Source: an uncultured Paracoccaceae bacterium (lineage in GTDB: Bacteria; Pseudomonadota; Alphaproteobacteria; Rhodobacterales; Rhodobacteraceae). Taken from it: 64,000 nt of DNA. Positions 7,883-17,926 of this stretch are shown in pieces. The notes beneath the pieces are model-generated. The model was not told where the DNA came from. It saw nothing but the letters and a program-made list of their open reading frames with translations, and did not search any database. The stretch spans positions 62,001 through 126,000 of the forward strand of contig CANLVP010000002.1 of NCBI GenBank assembly GCA_947494675.1, read 5' to 3'. Made by a program: the position numbers and the translations under genes. Numbering within the stretch: position 1 is the stretch's first letter; every line of letters begins with the position of its first letter.

Positions 7883-9438
7883 GCAGAGACGCACATATGC
7901 AAGCCCTTGAAATGGTTCAGAAAGCCGCGCAAGCAGCCGCCTTGGGTGGAGGGGAAAAATCACGCGCCCGGCATGTCGGCCGGGGAAAGATGCTGCCGCG
8001 TGACCGGGTCGCCAACTTGCTTGATCCGGGGGCGTCGTTTCTAGAGATTGGGGCAACGGCGGCCCACGACATGTATGACGGTGCCGCCCCCTGTGCTGGC
8101 GTCATTGCGGGGATCGGGACGGTCGAAGGTGTGCAGGTCATGGTGGTCTGCAACGACGCCACGGTCAAAGGCGGCACCTATTATCCGATGACCGTCAAGA
8201 AGCACCTTCGTGCGCAAGAGATTGCGGAAAAGTGTGAGATTCCATGCGTTTATCTGGTGGACTCAGGCGGGGCAAACCTTCCCAATCAGGACGAGGTTTT
8301 CCCCGATCGCGACCATTTTGGCCGCATCTTTTACAATCAGGCTCAGATGTCCGCCAAGGGGATCCCGCAGATCGCGGTGGTCATGGGGTCTTGCACGGCG
8401 GGCGGGGCCTATGTGCCTGCAATGGCGGATGTGTCGATCATCGTGCGGGACCAAGGCACGATCTTTCTGGCGGGTCCGCCACTGGTCAAGGCCGCCACGG
8501 GAGAGGTCGTCTCGGCCGAGGATTTGGGCGGCGGGGATGTGCACACGAGGCTGTCGGGCGTGGCCGATTATCTGGCCGAGGATGATGCACATGCGCTTGC
8601 CTTAGCGCGGCAAGCGGTTGCCTCTTGTAGCCTAAAGAAGGCAAAAGAAAACAGACGGTTGCAATCCGAACCTCCGGCAATTTCTGCGGACACTTTGTTC
8701 GACGCGGTACCTGCCGATTTGCGGACGCCCTATGATATCCGGGAGGTGATTTCGCGCATCGTGGATGGGTCAAAGTTCGACGAGTTCAAGGCACGATTTG
8801 GCGACACGCTTGTCACCGGATTTGCCCATATCGACGGCTGGCCTTGCGGGATTGTGGCCAACAATGGCGTGCTGTTTTCCGAGGCTGCGCAAAAGGGCGC
8901 ACACTTTGTAGAGCTTTGTTCACAAAGGAAAATCCCGCTGATCTTCTTGCAAAATATCACCGGGTTCATGGTGGGGCAAAAGTATGAGAACGAAGGCATC
9001 GCCCGGCACGGGGCCAAGATGGTCACTGCCGTCGCCACCACGCAGGTGCCCAAAATCACGATGGTCGTCGGCGGGTCTTATGGTGCCGGAAATTATGGCA
9101 TGGCTGGAAGGGCTTACAGCCCGGACTTCATGTGGTCCTGGCCCACGTCCCGCACCGCTGTGATGGGCGGTGAACAGGCCGCAGGGGTGCTTGCCACGGT
9201 GAAACGCGACGCAATGGAACGTGCGGGCAAGGACTGGTCGGCAGAGGATGAAGCGGCGTTCAAACAGCCCACGATTGATATGTTCAACACACAATCGCAT
9301 CCGCTTTATGCCAGTGCGCGGCTTTGGGATGACGGTGTGATCGACCCGCGCGACAGCCGCGCGGTGCTGGCGTTGTCCTTATCTGCCGCAATGAATCGCG
9401 AAATACCTGAGACGCGCTTTGGCGTGTTCCGGATGTAA
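7879..9438 (+). CDS. mccB: 3-methylcrotonyl-CoA carboxylase, carboxyltransferase (beta) subunit
   Basis: Transfers CO2 from carboxybiotin to 3-methylcrotonyl-CoA, giving 3-methylglutaconyl-CoA. The protein has 519 residues. [13 protein letters not shown] (CoA/oxyanion pocket) and the second oxyanion region around [13 protein letters not shown] are clear. The start ATG 7879 overlaps the previous stop by 4 bases; the N-terminus is some 15 residues shorter than usual, but alignment with the family begins by [26 protein letters not shown], so nothing essential is lost. It is followed by a 107-bp gap holding an 11-bp repeat array and then by mccA. Confidence 0.96.
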   Translation: MSRDAHMQALEMVQKAAQAAALGGGEKSRARHVGRGKMLPRDRVANLLDPGASFLEIGATAAHDMYDGAAPCAGVIAGIGTVEGVQVMVVCNDATVKGGTYYPMTVKKHLRAQEIAEKCEIPCVYLVDSGGANLPNQDEVFPDRDHFGRIFYNQAQMSAKGIPQIAVVMGSCTAGGAYVPAMADVSIIVRDQGTIFLAGPPLVKAATGEVVSAEDLGGGDVHTRLSGVADYLAEDDAHALALARQAVASCSLKKAKENRRLQSEPPAISADTLFDAVPADLRTPYDIREVISRIVDGSKFDEFKARFGDTLVTGFAHIDGWPCGIVANNGVLFSEAAQKGAHFVELCSQRKIPLIFLQNITGFMVGQKYENEGIARHGAKMVTAVATTQVPKITMVVGGSYGAGNYGMAGRAYSPDFMWSWPTSRTAVMGGEQAAGVLATVKRDAMERAGKDWSAEDEAAFKQPTIDMFNTQSHPLYASARLWDDGVIDPRDSRAVLALSLSAAMNREIPETRFGVFRM

Positions 9439-9445
9439 AATGGCC

Positions 9446-9494
9446 ATGCAGAACCCATACACGACCCGTGCAGAATGTATGCACAACCAATGCG
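9446..9494 (-). repeat. Array of five 11-bp-spaced TGCAT-like motifs (copy A)
   Basis: Read on the minus strand, five TGCAT-like pentamers stand at exact 11-bp spacing. Their plus-strand complements are ATGCA 9446, ATACA 9457, GTGCA 9468, ATGCA 9479 and ATGCG 9490. The 43 bp 9446-9488, read on the minus strand, match 55018-55060 at 38 of 43 positions by eye. It lies in the mccB-mccA gap, in antisense orientation to the operon. I do not recognise it. Confidence 0.8.
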
Positions 9495-9545
9495 CATCAA
9501 AGTCTGAACGCGCCTTAACCCAGCAACGGCGGGGGGCGGACACAG

Positions 9546-11459
9546 ATGTTTAACCGGATCCTGATTGCGAATCGCGGAGAGATTGCCTTCCGGGTCATGC
9601 GGACCGCCCGTGCCTTGGGGGTTGAGACGGTGGCGGTCTATTCTGATGCCGACGCAGGTGCCTTGCATGTGGAAATGGCGGATCGGGCTGTGCGCCTCGG
9701 CCCGGCACCCGTGGCCGAGAGCTATTTGCGGGGCGACGCGATCATTCAGGCGGCACTTGATACCGGGGCGGAGGCGATCCATCCGGGATATGGGTTCCTG
9801 TCCGAGAACCCCGATTTCGTGGCAGCGGTCGAAGCGGCCGGGCTGGTCTTTATCGGACCCTCCGCAGATGCGATCCGCGCGATGGGACTCAAGGACGCAG
9901 CGAAGGACCTTATGGTCGCCGCAGGCGTGCCGGTGGTGCCGGGCTATCAGGGCGAGGACCAGACGCCCGCGACCTTGGCCAAGGCGGCGGGCGACATCGG
10001 CTATCCGGTGCTGATCAAGGCAGTGGCCGGTGGCGGCGGCAAGGGGATGCGGTTGGTGGAAACGCCCGACGCATTCGACGCCCATCTGGCCAGTGCGAAG
10101 GCCGAGGCCAAGACCGCCTTTGGCAATGAACGCGTTCTCATCGAGAAATACATCCAGCAGCCGCGCCATATTGAAGTGCAGGTGTTTGGCGATGGCACCG
10201 ACGCGGTGCATCTGTTTGAGCGGGATTGCTCGCTGCAGCGGCGCCACCAGAAGGTGATCGAGGAAGCGCCTGCGCCCGGCATGACCGATGCGGTGCGTGA
10301 CGCGATGGGATCAGCGGCAGTCGCAGCGGCCAAGGCGATTGGCTATGCCGGGGCGGGCACGGTGGAATTCATCGTCGACGGGGCAGGCGGGCTGCGTGCC
10401 GACGGCTTTTGGTTCATGGAGATGAATACGCGGTTGCAGGTCGAACACCCGGTGACGGAAGCGATCACGGGGGTCGATCTGGTTTCTTGGCAATTGCAGG
10501 TCGCGGCGGGCGGCGGATTGCCGATGCGCCAGGACGATTTGCAGATTACAGGCCATGCGTTTGAGGCGCGGCTTTATGCTGAGGATGTGCCAGCGGGGTT
10601 CTTGCCCGCGACCGGGCGGATCGATCATTTGATGTTCCCTGAGGATGCGCGGATCGACAGCGGCGTCCGCGCAGGGGATGAGATTTCGCCGTGGTATGAC
10701 CCGATGATCGCGAAAGTGACGGTCGCGGGAGTGGATCGGACGGCGGCCTTGGCGGGTTTGCGCCGGGCCTTGGCCGGAACGGAGGTGGCCGGGTTGGTCA
10801 CCAATATCGGGTTCTTGCAGCGGTTGGCGGCAGATAAGGGCTTCGCTGCGGGTGAAGTAGATACCGGGCTGATTGCGCGTGATCCTGATTTGGTCGCGGC
10901 ACCTGACGCAGGTGGCTGGCGGCTCGCCTGGGCGGCGATTGTCGCGGCGGGTTTGGATGTGGCGCGGCCTTGGCAGGGGTTTACCCTGTGGCAGCCGTTG
11001 ACGCGCCGGATTGAGATTGGCGAGACGGCAGTTTCACTGGTCGTTGCGCGTGATGCGATTACGGCAGAGGTGGAGGGCACGGCTTACCACTTCGCGCGGC
11101 GCGGAGCGGCGTGGTTCTGCGATGGTGCGGCTTGTCCAAGGGCCTATCGTGGTGCCAATGCTGTTACTGTTTTCGGAGATGATCCCGTGACCTTTGCGCT
11201 GCCCGATCCGCTGGATCGCGGGGCAGAGGGGCTGGGCGGTGATGTCGTTTTGGCCCCGATGCCGGGGTTGGTGCAAGCGGTGAAAGTAGCTGTGGGCGAC
11301 ACGGTGACCACAGGCCAGCGCATGGTCGTTTTGGAGGCGATGAAAATGGAACATGTTTTGACCAGCCCCCGCGATGGCGTGGTGGCGGCAGTCACTGCCA
11401 CAGCAGGCGGACAGGTGGTGGCCGGTGCGCCGCTGGTGACGCTTGAGGCCGCGACATGA
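9546..11459 (+). CDS. mccA: 3-methylcrotonyl-CoA carboxylase, biotin-containing (alpha) subunit
   Basis: Biotin carboxylase plus biotin carrier, 637 residues; partner of MccB in leucine breakdown. The biotin carboxylase domain starts with FNRILIANRGEIAFRV and has the ATP-grasp loop GGGGKGMR (near residue 165). The C-terminal biotinyl domain has EAMKMEH with the target Lys at residue 600. An acyl-CoA carboxylase BT linker region lies between. The order in the operon (ivd, mccB, mccA) is as in other liu clusters and distinguishes it from propionyl-CoA carboxylase. Its stop overlaps the GST start (ATGA). Confidence 0.95.
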   Translation: MFNRILIANRGEIAFRVMRTARALGVETVAVYSDADAGALHVEMADRAVRLGPAPVAESYLRGDAIIQAALDTGAEAIHPGYGFLSENPDFVAAVEAAGLVFIGPSADAIRAMGLKDAAKDLMVAAGVPVVPGYQGEDQTPATLAKAAGDIGYPVLIKAVAGGGGKGMRLVETPDAFDAHLASAKAEAKTAFGNERVLIEKYIQQPRHIEVQVFGDGTDAVHLFERDCSLQRRHQKVIEEAPAPGMTDAVRDAMGSAAVAAAKAIGYAGAGTVEFIVDGAGGLRADGFWFMEMNTRLQVEHPVTEAITGVDLVSWQLQVAAGGGLPMRQDDLQITGHAFEARLYAEDVPAGFLPATGRIDHLMFPEDARIDSGVRAGDEISPWYDPMIAKVTVAGVDRTAALAGLRRALAGTEVAGLVTNIGFLQRLAADKGFAAGEVDTGLIARDPDLVAAPDAGGWRLAWAAIVAAGLDVARPWQGFTLWQPLTRRIEIGETAVSLVVARDAITAEVEGTAYHFARRGAAWFCDGAACPRAYRGANAVTVFGDDPVTFALPDPLDRGAEGLGGDVVLAPMPGLVQAVKVAVGDTVTTGQRMVVLEAMKMEHVLTSPRDGVVAAVTATAGGQVVAGAPLVTLEAAT

Positions 11460-12106
11460 TCCGGCTGCATCACTGTCCCGGCACCCGATCGATGCGGGTG
11501 CTTTGGCTGCTTTATGAGCTGTCTGTGGATTTCGATCTGGAGGAATATCCCTTTGATAAGTCCCTGCGATCAGAGGATTATCTGAAGCTCAACCCCGCAG
11601 GGCGGGTGCCCGCGCTGGAGCTGGATGGCCATGTGATCCGCGAAAGCGGCGCAATGATCCAGGTGCTGTGCGAGCGATTTGATCCACGCGGGCTGGGGCG
11701 GCCTTTGGGGCATAAGGATCACGCGGCATGGCTGGACTGGATCCACTTTGCCGAGACGGTGAGTTCTCATTGCGCGAACCTGACCCAGCAGCATCTGATG
11801 CTGCGCGAGGATCATATGCGGTCACCGATTATCATGAAGCTGGAAGCGGCGAGGCTCGGCAAGACGCTGGAGGCGATTGAGGCGGTGATGGCGGGTGATT
11901 ACCTGTTGGGGTCGGGGTTTTCGGCGGCTGATATTGCTGTGGGGCAGGCCGTTTATATGGCCAAGCATTTTGTGCATCTGGATGCGACGCCGCAGGTCGC
12001 TGCGTGGTTTGCCCGGCTGGAGGCGCGTGAAGGGTTTCAGGCGGCGAAGCCGGAGGGCACAGGGCTGTATCAGCGTAACTTTTATCCGGCGTGGCCGGTG
12101 GAATGA
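11456..12106 (+). CDS. Glutathione S-transferase family protein
   Basis: Soluble protein of 216 residues with a thioredoxin-like N-terminal domain (residues 1-75, ending in the ESGAMIQVL glutathione-gamma-Glu contact) and an all-helical C-terminal domain (FSAADIAVGQAVYM, the N-capping box region). The N-terminus IRLHHCPGTRSMRVLWLL has the loop that precedes the catalytic residue, here probably Ser. It overlaps mccA and the HMG-CoA lyase gene by 4 bases each, so it is cotranslated with leucine catabolism enzymes. Its substrate is unknown; protection from reactive acyl-CoA intermediates is only a guess. Confidence 0.88.
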   Translation: MIRLHHCPGTRSMRVLWLLYELSVDFDLEEYPFDKSLRSEDYLKLNPAGRVPALELDGHVIRESGAMIQVLCERFDPRGLGRPLGHKDHAAWLDWIHFAETVSSHCANLTQQHLMLREDHMRSPIIMKLEAARLGKTLEAIEAVMAGDYLLGSGFSAADIAVGQAVYMAKHFVHLDATPQVAAWFARLEAREGFQAAKPEGTGLYQRNFYPAWPVE

Positions 12107-12963
12107 GCTTTGTCACCCTGCACGAGGTCGGGCCGCGTGATGGCTTGCAGAATGAGCCGGGGGTGATTTCGGTGGCGCAGCGTGTGGCTTTGGTGCGGGC
12201 GCTGGCGGATGCCGGTTTGCGACATATCGAGGTCGGATCATTTGTCAGCCCCAAGTGGGTGCCGCAGATGGCGCAGACCGATGCGGTGATGGCAGAACTG
12301 GCGCCGGGGCCGGAATACGCAGTTCTGGTGCCGAACATGCGCGGCTGGGACGGGTTTGCGGCGGCGCAAAAACATGGGGGTTACGCGGTGGCGGTCTTTG
12401 TCGCGGCGACCGAAGGGTTTAGCCGCGCGAACCTGAATTGCTCGGTCGCGGAAAGCCTTGAGCGGGCAGCACCGGTGATCGCTGCGGCCAAGGCGGCGGG
12501 GGTCTCGGTGCGTGGTTACGTGTCCTGCGTGACGGATTGCCCCTATGAGGGGCAGGTGGCCCCGGCGCAGGTTGCGGATGTGGTGGCGCGGTTGTTTGCA
12601 TTGGGCGTGGGCGAGGTGTCCTTGGGTGAGACCATCGGCAAGGGCGACCCGGCGCGGGTCAGCGCGATGTTGGATGCGGTGATGCAGGTGGTCCCGGCAG
12701 AGGCGCTGGCCGGGCATTTCCATGACACGGGCGGGCGGGCGCTGGACAATATCGCGGTGAGTTTGGAAGCAGGCTTGCGCAGCTTCGACGCCGCGGCGGG
12801 CGGTCTGGGCGGTTGTCCCTATGCGCCGGGCGCGCCGGGGAATGTGGCGACAGAGGCGGTTGTCGCGATGCTGCATGAGGCGGGATATGAGACCGGGGTT
12901 GATGCAGAAAAACTGGCTCTCGCGGCAGATATGGCGCGCGGATTGCGCGGAAAGGGGCAGTGA
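12103..12963 (+). CDS. mvaB: Hydroxymethylglutaryl-CoA lyase
   Basis: Splits HMG-CoA into acetyl-CoA and acetoacetate, the last step of leucine breakdown. TIM-barrel enzyme of 286 residues with the family N-terminus VGPRDGLQNE, the HFHDTGG metal-binding segment near residue 205 and the signature GLGGCPYAPGAPGN, whose Cys is essential. I start at ATG 12103, which overlaps the GST stop (ATGA), not the upstream GTG at 12091. It overlaps the hydratase start by one base (TGATG). Confidence 0.95.
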   Translation: MSFVTLHEVGPRDGLQNEPGVISVAQRVALVRALADAGLRHIEVGSFVSPKWVPQMAQTDAVMAELAPGPEYAVLVPNMRGWDGFAAAQKHGGYAVAVFVAATEGFSRANLNCSVAESLERAAPVIAAAKAAGVSVRGYVSCVTDCPYEGQVAPAQVADVVARLFALGVGEVSLGETIGKGDPARVSAMLDAVMQVVPAEALAGHFHDTGGRALDNIAVSLEAGLRSFDAAAGGLGGCPYAPGAPGNVATEAVVAMLHEAGYETGVDAEKLALAADMARGLRGKGQ

Positions 12964-13739
12964 TGCTGGCAAGGGTTGAGGTCGATGCGCGCGGGGTGGC
13001 GGTGCTGACGCTGGCGCGGTCGGACAAGCATAACGCGCTGTCTGCGGCGCTGATCGCCGATTTGCATGCTGCGGCCACGCAGTTGGATCAAGACCCAGCG
13101 GTGCGCGTGGTGGTCCTCGCGGCAGAGGGGCCGACGTTTTGCGCAGGGGGCGATTTGGGCTGGATGCGCGAGCAGATCGCCGCGGATGCGGCCACACGGC
13201 GAGCGGGGGCGGAGAGCATTGCGGCGATGTTGGGGGCGCTCAATGGCCTGTCCAAACCGTTGATTGGGCGGGTGCAGGGCAATGCCTTTGGCGGCGGGGT
13301 CGGGATGTGCTGCGTGTGCGACGTCGTGGTCGCGGTGGACGGCGCGCAGTTTGGCCTGACAGAAACCAAGCTGGGGCTGATCCCGGCGACCATCGGGCCG
13401 TATGTGATTGCCCGGATGGGTGAGGCGGCGGCGCGGCGGGTCTTTATGTCGTCGCGGCGGTTTGATGCGGCAGAGGCGCAGACCCTGGGGATTGTGGCCA
13501 AAGTGGTGGCACCTGACGATCTGGATATGGCCATCGAGGCAGAAGTCGCCCCCTATCTGGATTGCGCGCCCGGTGCCGTTGCGGCGGCCAAGGCATTGGC
13601 GCAGCGCTTAGGCGGCAATATCGATGCCGATGCCGTGGCCCATTCGATTGATGCGTTGATTGCGCAATGGGAAGGGGACGAGGCCCCCGAGGGGATTGCG
13701 GCGTTTTTTGAAAAGCGCAAACCGCGCTGGGCGAGTTAA
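12963..13739 (+). CDS. liuC: Methylglutaconyl-CoA hydratase (enoyl-CoA hydratase family)
   Basis: Crotonase-fold enzyme of 258 residues; by context it hydrates 3-methylglutaconyl-CoA to HMG-CoA. The oxyanion-hole segments are PTFCAGGDL and QGNAFGGGVG, and LTETKLGLIPATI supplies the catalytic Glu matching Glu164 of rat enoyl-CoA hydratase. The position of the other hydratase Glu is a Gly/Val region, as in methylglutaconyl-CoA hydratases. I start at ATG 12963 (TGATG overlap); a GTG three bases earlier is possible. It is the last gene of the liu operon. After it a weak stem (13765-13781, CCGCAG/CTGCGG) has no T-run. Confidence 0.9.
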   Translation: MLARVEVDARGVAVLTLARSDKHNALSAALIADLHAAATQLDQDPAVRVVVLAAEGPTFCAGGDLGWMREQIAADAATRRAGAESIAAMLGALNGLSKPLIGRVQGNAFGGGVGMCCVCDVVVAVDGAQFGLTETKLGLIPATIGPYVIARMGEAAARRVFMSSRRFDAAEAQTLGIVAKVVAPDDLDMAIEAEVAPYLDCAPGAVAAAKALAQRLGGNIDADAVAHSIDALIAQWEGDEAPEGIAAFFEKRKPRWAS

Positions 13740-13785
13740 CCCACCCAATCGCCATCAATTTCCGCCGCAGAACGCCTGCGGGCCG

Positions 13786-13814
13786 TTGACCCCCAAAGGG
13801 CTGCCTTGTAAGTG
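13786..13814 (+). promoter_or_regulatory. Possible promoter of nuoA
   Basis: TTGACC (13786-13791) is a good -35 box in the 133-bp gap before nuoA. With a 17-bp spacer the -10 would be TAAGTG (13809-13814), a poor match. A promoter is expected here because the liu operon ends just upstream, but the -10 is unconvincing. Confidence 0.3.
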
Positions 13815-13872
13815 TCGGGTCAAATAGGGTGCGGTTTCGCCACCGCGCCGCGTAGGGAAAGGAACACCCCCC

Positions 13873-14238
13873 GTGCAAGAGCTTGCAACGCAATATCTGC
13901 CGATCCTGATTTTTCTGGGCCTCGCCATTGGTCTGGGCGTCATTCTGATCCTTGCAGCGGCGATTGTCGCGGTGCGCAACCCTGACCCCGAAAAGGTCAG
14001 CGCCTATGAGTGCGGATTTAACGCTTTTGACGATGCGCGGATGAAGTTCGACGTGCGGTTCTATCTTGTGTCGATCCTGTTCATCATCTTTGACCTTGAG
14101 GTGGCATTCCTGTTCCCGTGGGCCGTGGCGTTCCAGGACATAAGCATGGTCGGCTTTTGGTCGATGATGATCTTCCTTGCGGTGCTGACCATTGGCTTTG
14201 CCTATGAGTGGAAAAAGGGCGCGCTTGAGTGGGAATGA
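13873..14238 (+). CDS. nuoA: NADH-quinone oxidoreductase subunit A
   Basis: Membrane subunit of complex I near the quinone site; 121 residues with three transmembrane helices (about 9-33, 64-86 and 92-112). The loop [31 protein letters not shown] is the family signature; its Cys is the conserved one of the NuoA/ND3 loop, which moves during the active/deactive transition in mitochondria. Start is GTG 13873 with AAAGGAA upstream. It is cut off from nuoB by a converging diguanylate cyclase gene on the other strand, which is unusual for nuoAB. Confidence 0.95.
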   Translation: MQELATQYLPILIFLGLAIGLGVILILAAAIVAVRNPDPEKVSAYECGFNAFDDARMKFDVRFYLVSILFIIFDLEVAFLFPWAVAFQDISMVGFWSMMIFLAVLTIGFAYEWKKGALEWE

Positions 14239-14266
14239 GCCACGCAAACCGTTTCTTTTCAACTAT

Positions 14267-15610
14267 CTAGCTGGCGATTTCGACGGTTGATCCGAACATG
14301 ACAGGGGCCGTGCTGCGCGACCGTTTGGCCTGATACATCGCCTCATCCGCGTTATCCATTAGCTTATCCCACGCTGCGCCCGGTTCGGCCAGCGCGATCC
14401 CAATAGAAGCGCCGGTGACGATGCTGACATCGCCGTTTCTGATCGGGCGTTCGGATCGCTGGGCAAACCTTTTTGCCACCGCATGGGCCGCAACTGCGGG
14501 ATCGTCACCGATGACAAGGCAGACGAATTCATCGCCGCCCATCCGGGCCACGTGATCCTGCGCACGCACCGAAGAGATCAGACGCTTGGCCGTCACAACA
14601 ATGGCCGCATCGCCGACGGCGTGGCCATAGTTATCATTCACTTCCTTAAGCCCGTTCATATCCAGATTGAGCAGTGCAGCGCGCCCTTCGGTCAGGGCAG
14701 ATTGCACCTCAGGCAATGCGGCCACGTCGGCCAGCCCGTTGCGATTCAGTACGCCAGTCATGGGGTCGGTGCGGGCTGACAGCCGTTCCGTCAGATAGTC
14801 ACGGGCTTGCTGCGCCGATACGCGACCCGCAATCAAACTCCCTGCCAGCAGCAAAAGTGCGACCATCGCGACAATGGGTGCCACCTGCCTCATCAGGGTG
14901 GGTCCGGGACGTGGCGGTTGCCAGACCAACTGACCAAACGCTTGCCCGTTGATGTCAACAAGACGCAGGGCTGATGACGGATCTGTTGTCAGATCAAGTG
15001 GCGCAATCGACAGGCCGTCAATCAGCAGGTCATGCGCCAAAAAACCGGGATCGACCCATCGTAGACCGATGAAGAGGGGCATATCGGTGGGCGACAGCGC
15101 GGCGACATCGTCAGGTTGTATCCGGCCGACAGAGACGGCGGCCACCTCATCATCCACGTTTATCAGGCCGGAAACCTGAAAATAGGGGCTCAGCGGTTGA
15201 TCAGTGATGAGGGGCGCGATGGTCGCGACAATCGAGGGTTCGACAAATTCCAAATCCGATTGATACACGTCTGGGCCATAGGCATGGGTGACCTGTTTGT
15301 CGGCGTTCAGCAGGTAGATCATATCAAATGATGGGCTATCTGCGGCACCGCTGCCCAGATTGTCATAAAGCGCATCATCATCGGCGGCCAGATACCAATC
15401 ATAGGCCGATTCCCAATTGGCGTAGTCTGCCGAGATTGTGGCGTTTGCCAAAACCAGTCCATCAACCGCATGCGCCACACGCTTTTGCACCTCTGCCGCT
15501 GCGATTTTGTCGGTTTGGGCGGCGATCCAGAATAGCAAGCACACGACCGTTGCGAGCGCGGTCACAGCCGTTAGCAGGCTGGTCAGAAATATCTTTACCG
15601 GCACCGACAC
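14267..15610 (-). CDS. Membrane diguanylate cyclase with CHASE4-like sensor and GGDEF domain
   Basis: Makes c-di-GMP from two GTP. 447 residues: TM 7-30, a periplasmic domain of about 210 residues whose start (DYANWESAYDWY, 62-73) resembles CHASE4, TM 241-262, then a GGDEF domain. The active-site loop is intact (GGDEF 358-362) and the product-inhibition I-site RxxD (R349-D352) stands five residues before it, so the enzyme should be active and feedback-controlled. No EAL domain. It is transcribed against the nuo genes and ends 28 bp from the nuoA stop. Its ligand is unknown. Codon use and G+C look like the neighbours, so recent transfer is not indicated. Confidence 0.92.
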   Translation of the reverse strand: MSVPVKIFLTSLLTAVTALATVVCLLFWIAAQTDKIAAAEVQKRVAHAVDGLVLANATISADYANWESAYDWYLAADDDALYDNLGSGAADSPSFDMIYLLNADKQVTHAYGPDVYQSDLEFVEPSIVATIAPLITDQPLSPYFQVSGLINVDDEVAAVSVGRIQPDDVAALSPTDMPLFIGLRWVDPGFLAHDLLIDGLSIAPLDLTTDPSSALRLVDINGQAFGQLVWQPPRPGPTLMRQVAPIVAMVALLLLAGSLIAGRVSAQQARDYLTERLSARTDPMTGVLNRNGLADVAALPEVQSALTEGRAALLNLDMNGLKEVNDNYGHAVGDAAIVVTAKRLISSVRAQDHVARMGGDEFVCLVIGDDPAVAAHAVAKRFAQRSERPIRNGDVSIVTGASIGIALAEPGAAWDKLMDNADEAMYQAKRSRSTAPVMFGSTVEIAS

Positions 15611-15755
15611 AATTCACCGCGCGTTTGCATTCAACGGAAGGGCTAGGAAACACCCAAAAAGTTAATGAAATGAAAATTTCCTTCGGCAATCGGCAGGATC
15701 GGCAACTTGATGGTTTTGTTGGGCCTTTGGATCGTCATTGCGCGGCCATGTCGCC

Positions 15756-16376
<621 letters not shown>

Positions 16377-16414
16377 GCGCATCTGCGCCAGACGACACGC
16401 GGAAAGGACAAGAC

Positions 16415-17020
16415 ATGACTGAGGCACTGCAAGAGCTGGGCACCCATCTGGAGCTAAAGCGCAACGATTGTGTGCTGTCGTGGGAGGTGACCCATGATGA
16501 GCTGACAGTGACCGTGGCCCCGTCGAACCTTGTGGGCTTTGTCGAATTCCTGCGCGAAGATCAGGCCTGCCAGTTCAGCACCTTGGTCGATATTACTGCC
16601 GTCGATTACCCCACGCGGGGCAAGCGGTTTGATGTCGTCTATCATTTCCTGAGCATGTATCAGAACCACCGCATTCGTCTGCGTGTGCAAATCCGGGAAG
16701 AGGAGATGCTGCCCTCGATCATCTCTGTGCATCCGTCGGCCAACTGGTTCGAGCGCGAGATTTTCGACATGTTCGGCATTCTGTTTTCGGGCCACCCCGA
16801 TTTGCGCCGTATCCTGACCGACTATGGTTTCCGCGGATATCCGCTGCGCAAGGATTTCCCGACCACCGGTTACACCGAGGTGCGCTATGATGAGGTGCAA
16901 AAGCGGGTGGTCTATGAACCTGTCAGCCTTGTGCAGGAATACCGCCAGTTTGATTTCATGAGCCCTTGGGAAGGTGCCGAATACATCCTGCCCGGTGACG
17001 AGAAAAAAGAAGAGGCTTAA
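16415..17020 (+). CDS. nuoC: NADH-quinone oxidoreductase subunit C
   Basis: Peripheral-arm 30-kDa-type subunit at the interface with NuoD; no cofactor. 201 residues. The family signature is [31 protein letters not shown] split over residues 109-139, followed by the PLRKDFP motif. It is a separate gene, not fused to nuoD as in Escherichia coli, and the two are separated by a sulfotransferase gene. Confidence 0.97.
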   Translation: MTEALQELGTHLELKRNDCVLSWEVTHDELTVTVAPSNLVGFVEFLREDQACQFSTLVDITAVDYPTRGKRFDVVYHFLSMYQNHRIRLRVQIREEEMLPSIISVHPSANWFEREIFDMFGILFSGHPDLRRILTDYGFRGYPLRKDFPTTGYTEVRYDEVQKRVVYEPVSLVQEYRQFDFMSPWEGAEYILPGDEKKEEA

Positions 17021-17026
17021 GGCCAG

Positions 17027-17926
17027 ATGTCCGACCCCACGATCCTTTATTGTGTTGGTGCGACCAAGGCGGGGACGTCTTGGCTGCATGACGCGTTGAA
17101 GGGGCATAGCGCTTGTGCGTTGCGGGACATCAAGGAAGCGCATTACTGGGATACGGTGAATGGCGCCGACCGGCTGGATTACCTGGAAACGCTGGAGGGG
17201 CAGTTGCATCGTTTGCGCGTCAGCCGCCACCGGGCGAACCTTGGCAATCGCGGCTGGCAGGCGGCCAATGTGGACCGGCAGATTGCAGCGTTGACCGAGC
17301 AGATCGATATGCTCTGCGCCGACCGGCAGGGCAATGCGGCGTATCTGGCGTGGCTGATGGCCGATCGCACGGATCAGGACGTAGTTGCGGATTTCTCGCC
17401 CAGTTACGCCCTGCTGGATGGTCCCGCGCTAGATCGGATGGTGCGGGTCAGCCCGCGCACCAAGATCATTTACCTGATGCGTGACCCGCTGTCGCGGCTG
17501 TGGAGCCATGTGCGCATGGCGGCCAAGCGCAAGGTGGGCGAGGGCGAGGCGCTGGAAGGCACCGCCAACAATATCCTACGCCGGGTGCTGACCGAACAAT
17601 CGCACAAGCAGATCGGCTTGCGCAGTGATTACGAGGGTGCCGTGACGCGCCTGACCGCGACGGTGCCGGAAAACCGCCTGTCGCTGATGTTTACCGAGGA
17701 ATTGCTCGCCCCCGGCGGGTTTGAGCAGGTCTGCGCCTTTCTGGGCATCCGGCAAGAGCCAGCGGATACGACAAAATCCGTGCATGCAGGCACAAAGGCC
17801 AAGATGGAACCGGGGCTGCGCGAGATGGCGCTGGCATTCCTCAAAGACCAATACGATTGGGCTGCCCGCACGTTCGGCAGCCTGCCACAGGCGTGGCAGA
17901 ACAACCTTGAGAGGGTGAGCGCATGA
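17027..17926 (+). CDS. PAPS-dependent sulfotransferase family protein
   Basis: Cytosolic P-loop-like sulfotransferase of 299 residues that should transfer a sulfuryl group from PAPS. The 5'-phosphosulfate loop is GATKAGTSW (residues 11-19) with Lys14; the 3'-phosphate motif is [15 protein letters not shown] near residues 145-159 (Arg and Ser). The region between contains a charged helical segment (about 50-95). The acceptor is unknown. It lies 6 bp after nuoC and overlaps nuoD by 4 bases, so it is made from the nuo transcript; nothing in complex I chemistry needs a sulfotransferase. Confidence 0.88.
   Translation: MSDPTILYCVGATKAGTSWLHDALKGHSACALRDIKEAHYWDTVNGADRLDYLETLEGQLHRLRVSRHRANLGNRGWQAANVDRQIAALTEQIDMLCADRQGNAAYLAWLMADRTDQDVVADFSPSYALLDGPALDRMVRVSPRTKIIYLMRDPLSRLWSHVRMAAKRKVGEGEALEGTANNILRRVLTEQSHKQIGLRSDYEGAVTRLTATVPENRLSLMFTEELLAPGGFEQVCAFLGIRQEPADTTKSVHAGTKAKMEPGLREMALAFLKDQYDWAARTFGSLPQAWQNNLERVSA

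Noticed and set aside
9446-9494. CRISPR-like array
   Set aside because: The repeat unit is 11 bp without spacers of 25-40 bp, and no cas genes are present; it is a phased motif array.
9306-10247. A 313-codon minus-strand frame opposite mccB and mccA
   Set aside because: Entirely antisense to mccB end and mccA; composition is a shadow of the plus-strand genes, and the family hits are on the other strand.
14267-15610. Mobile insertion at nuoA-nuoB
   Set aside because: No transposase, terminal inverted repeats or flanking direct repeats are seen, and base composition matches the neighbours.
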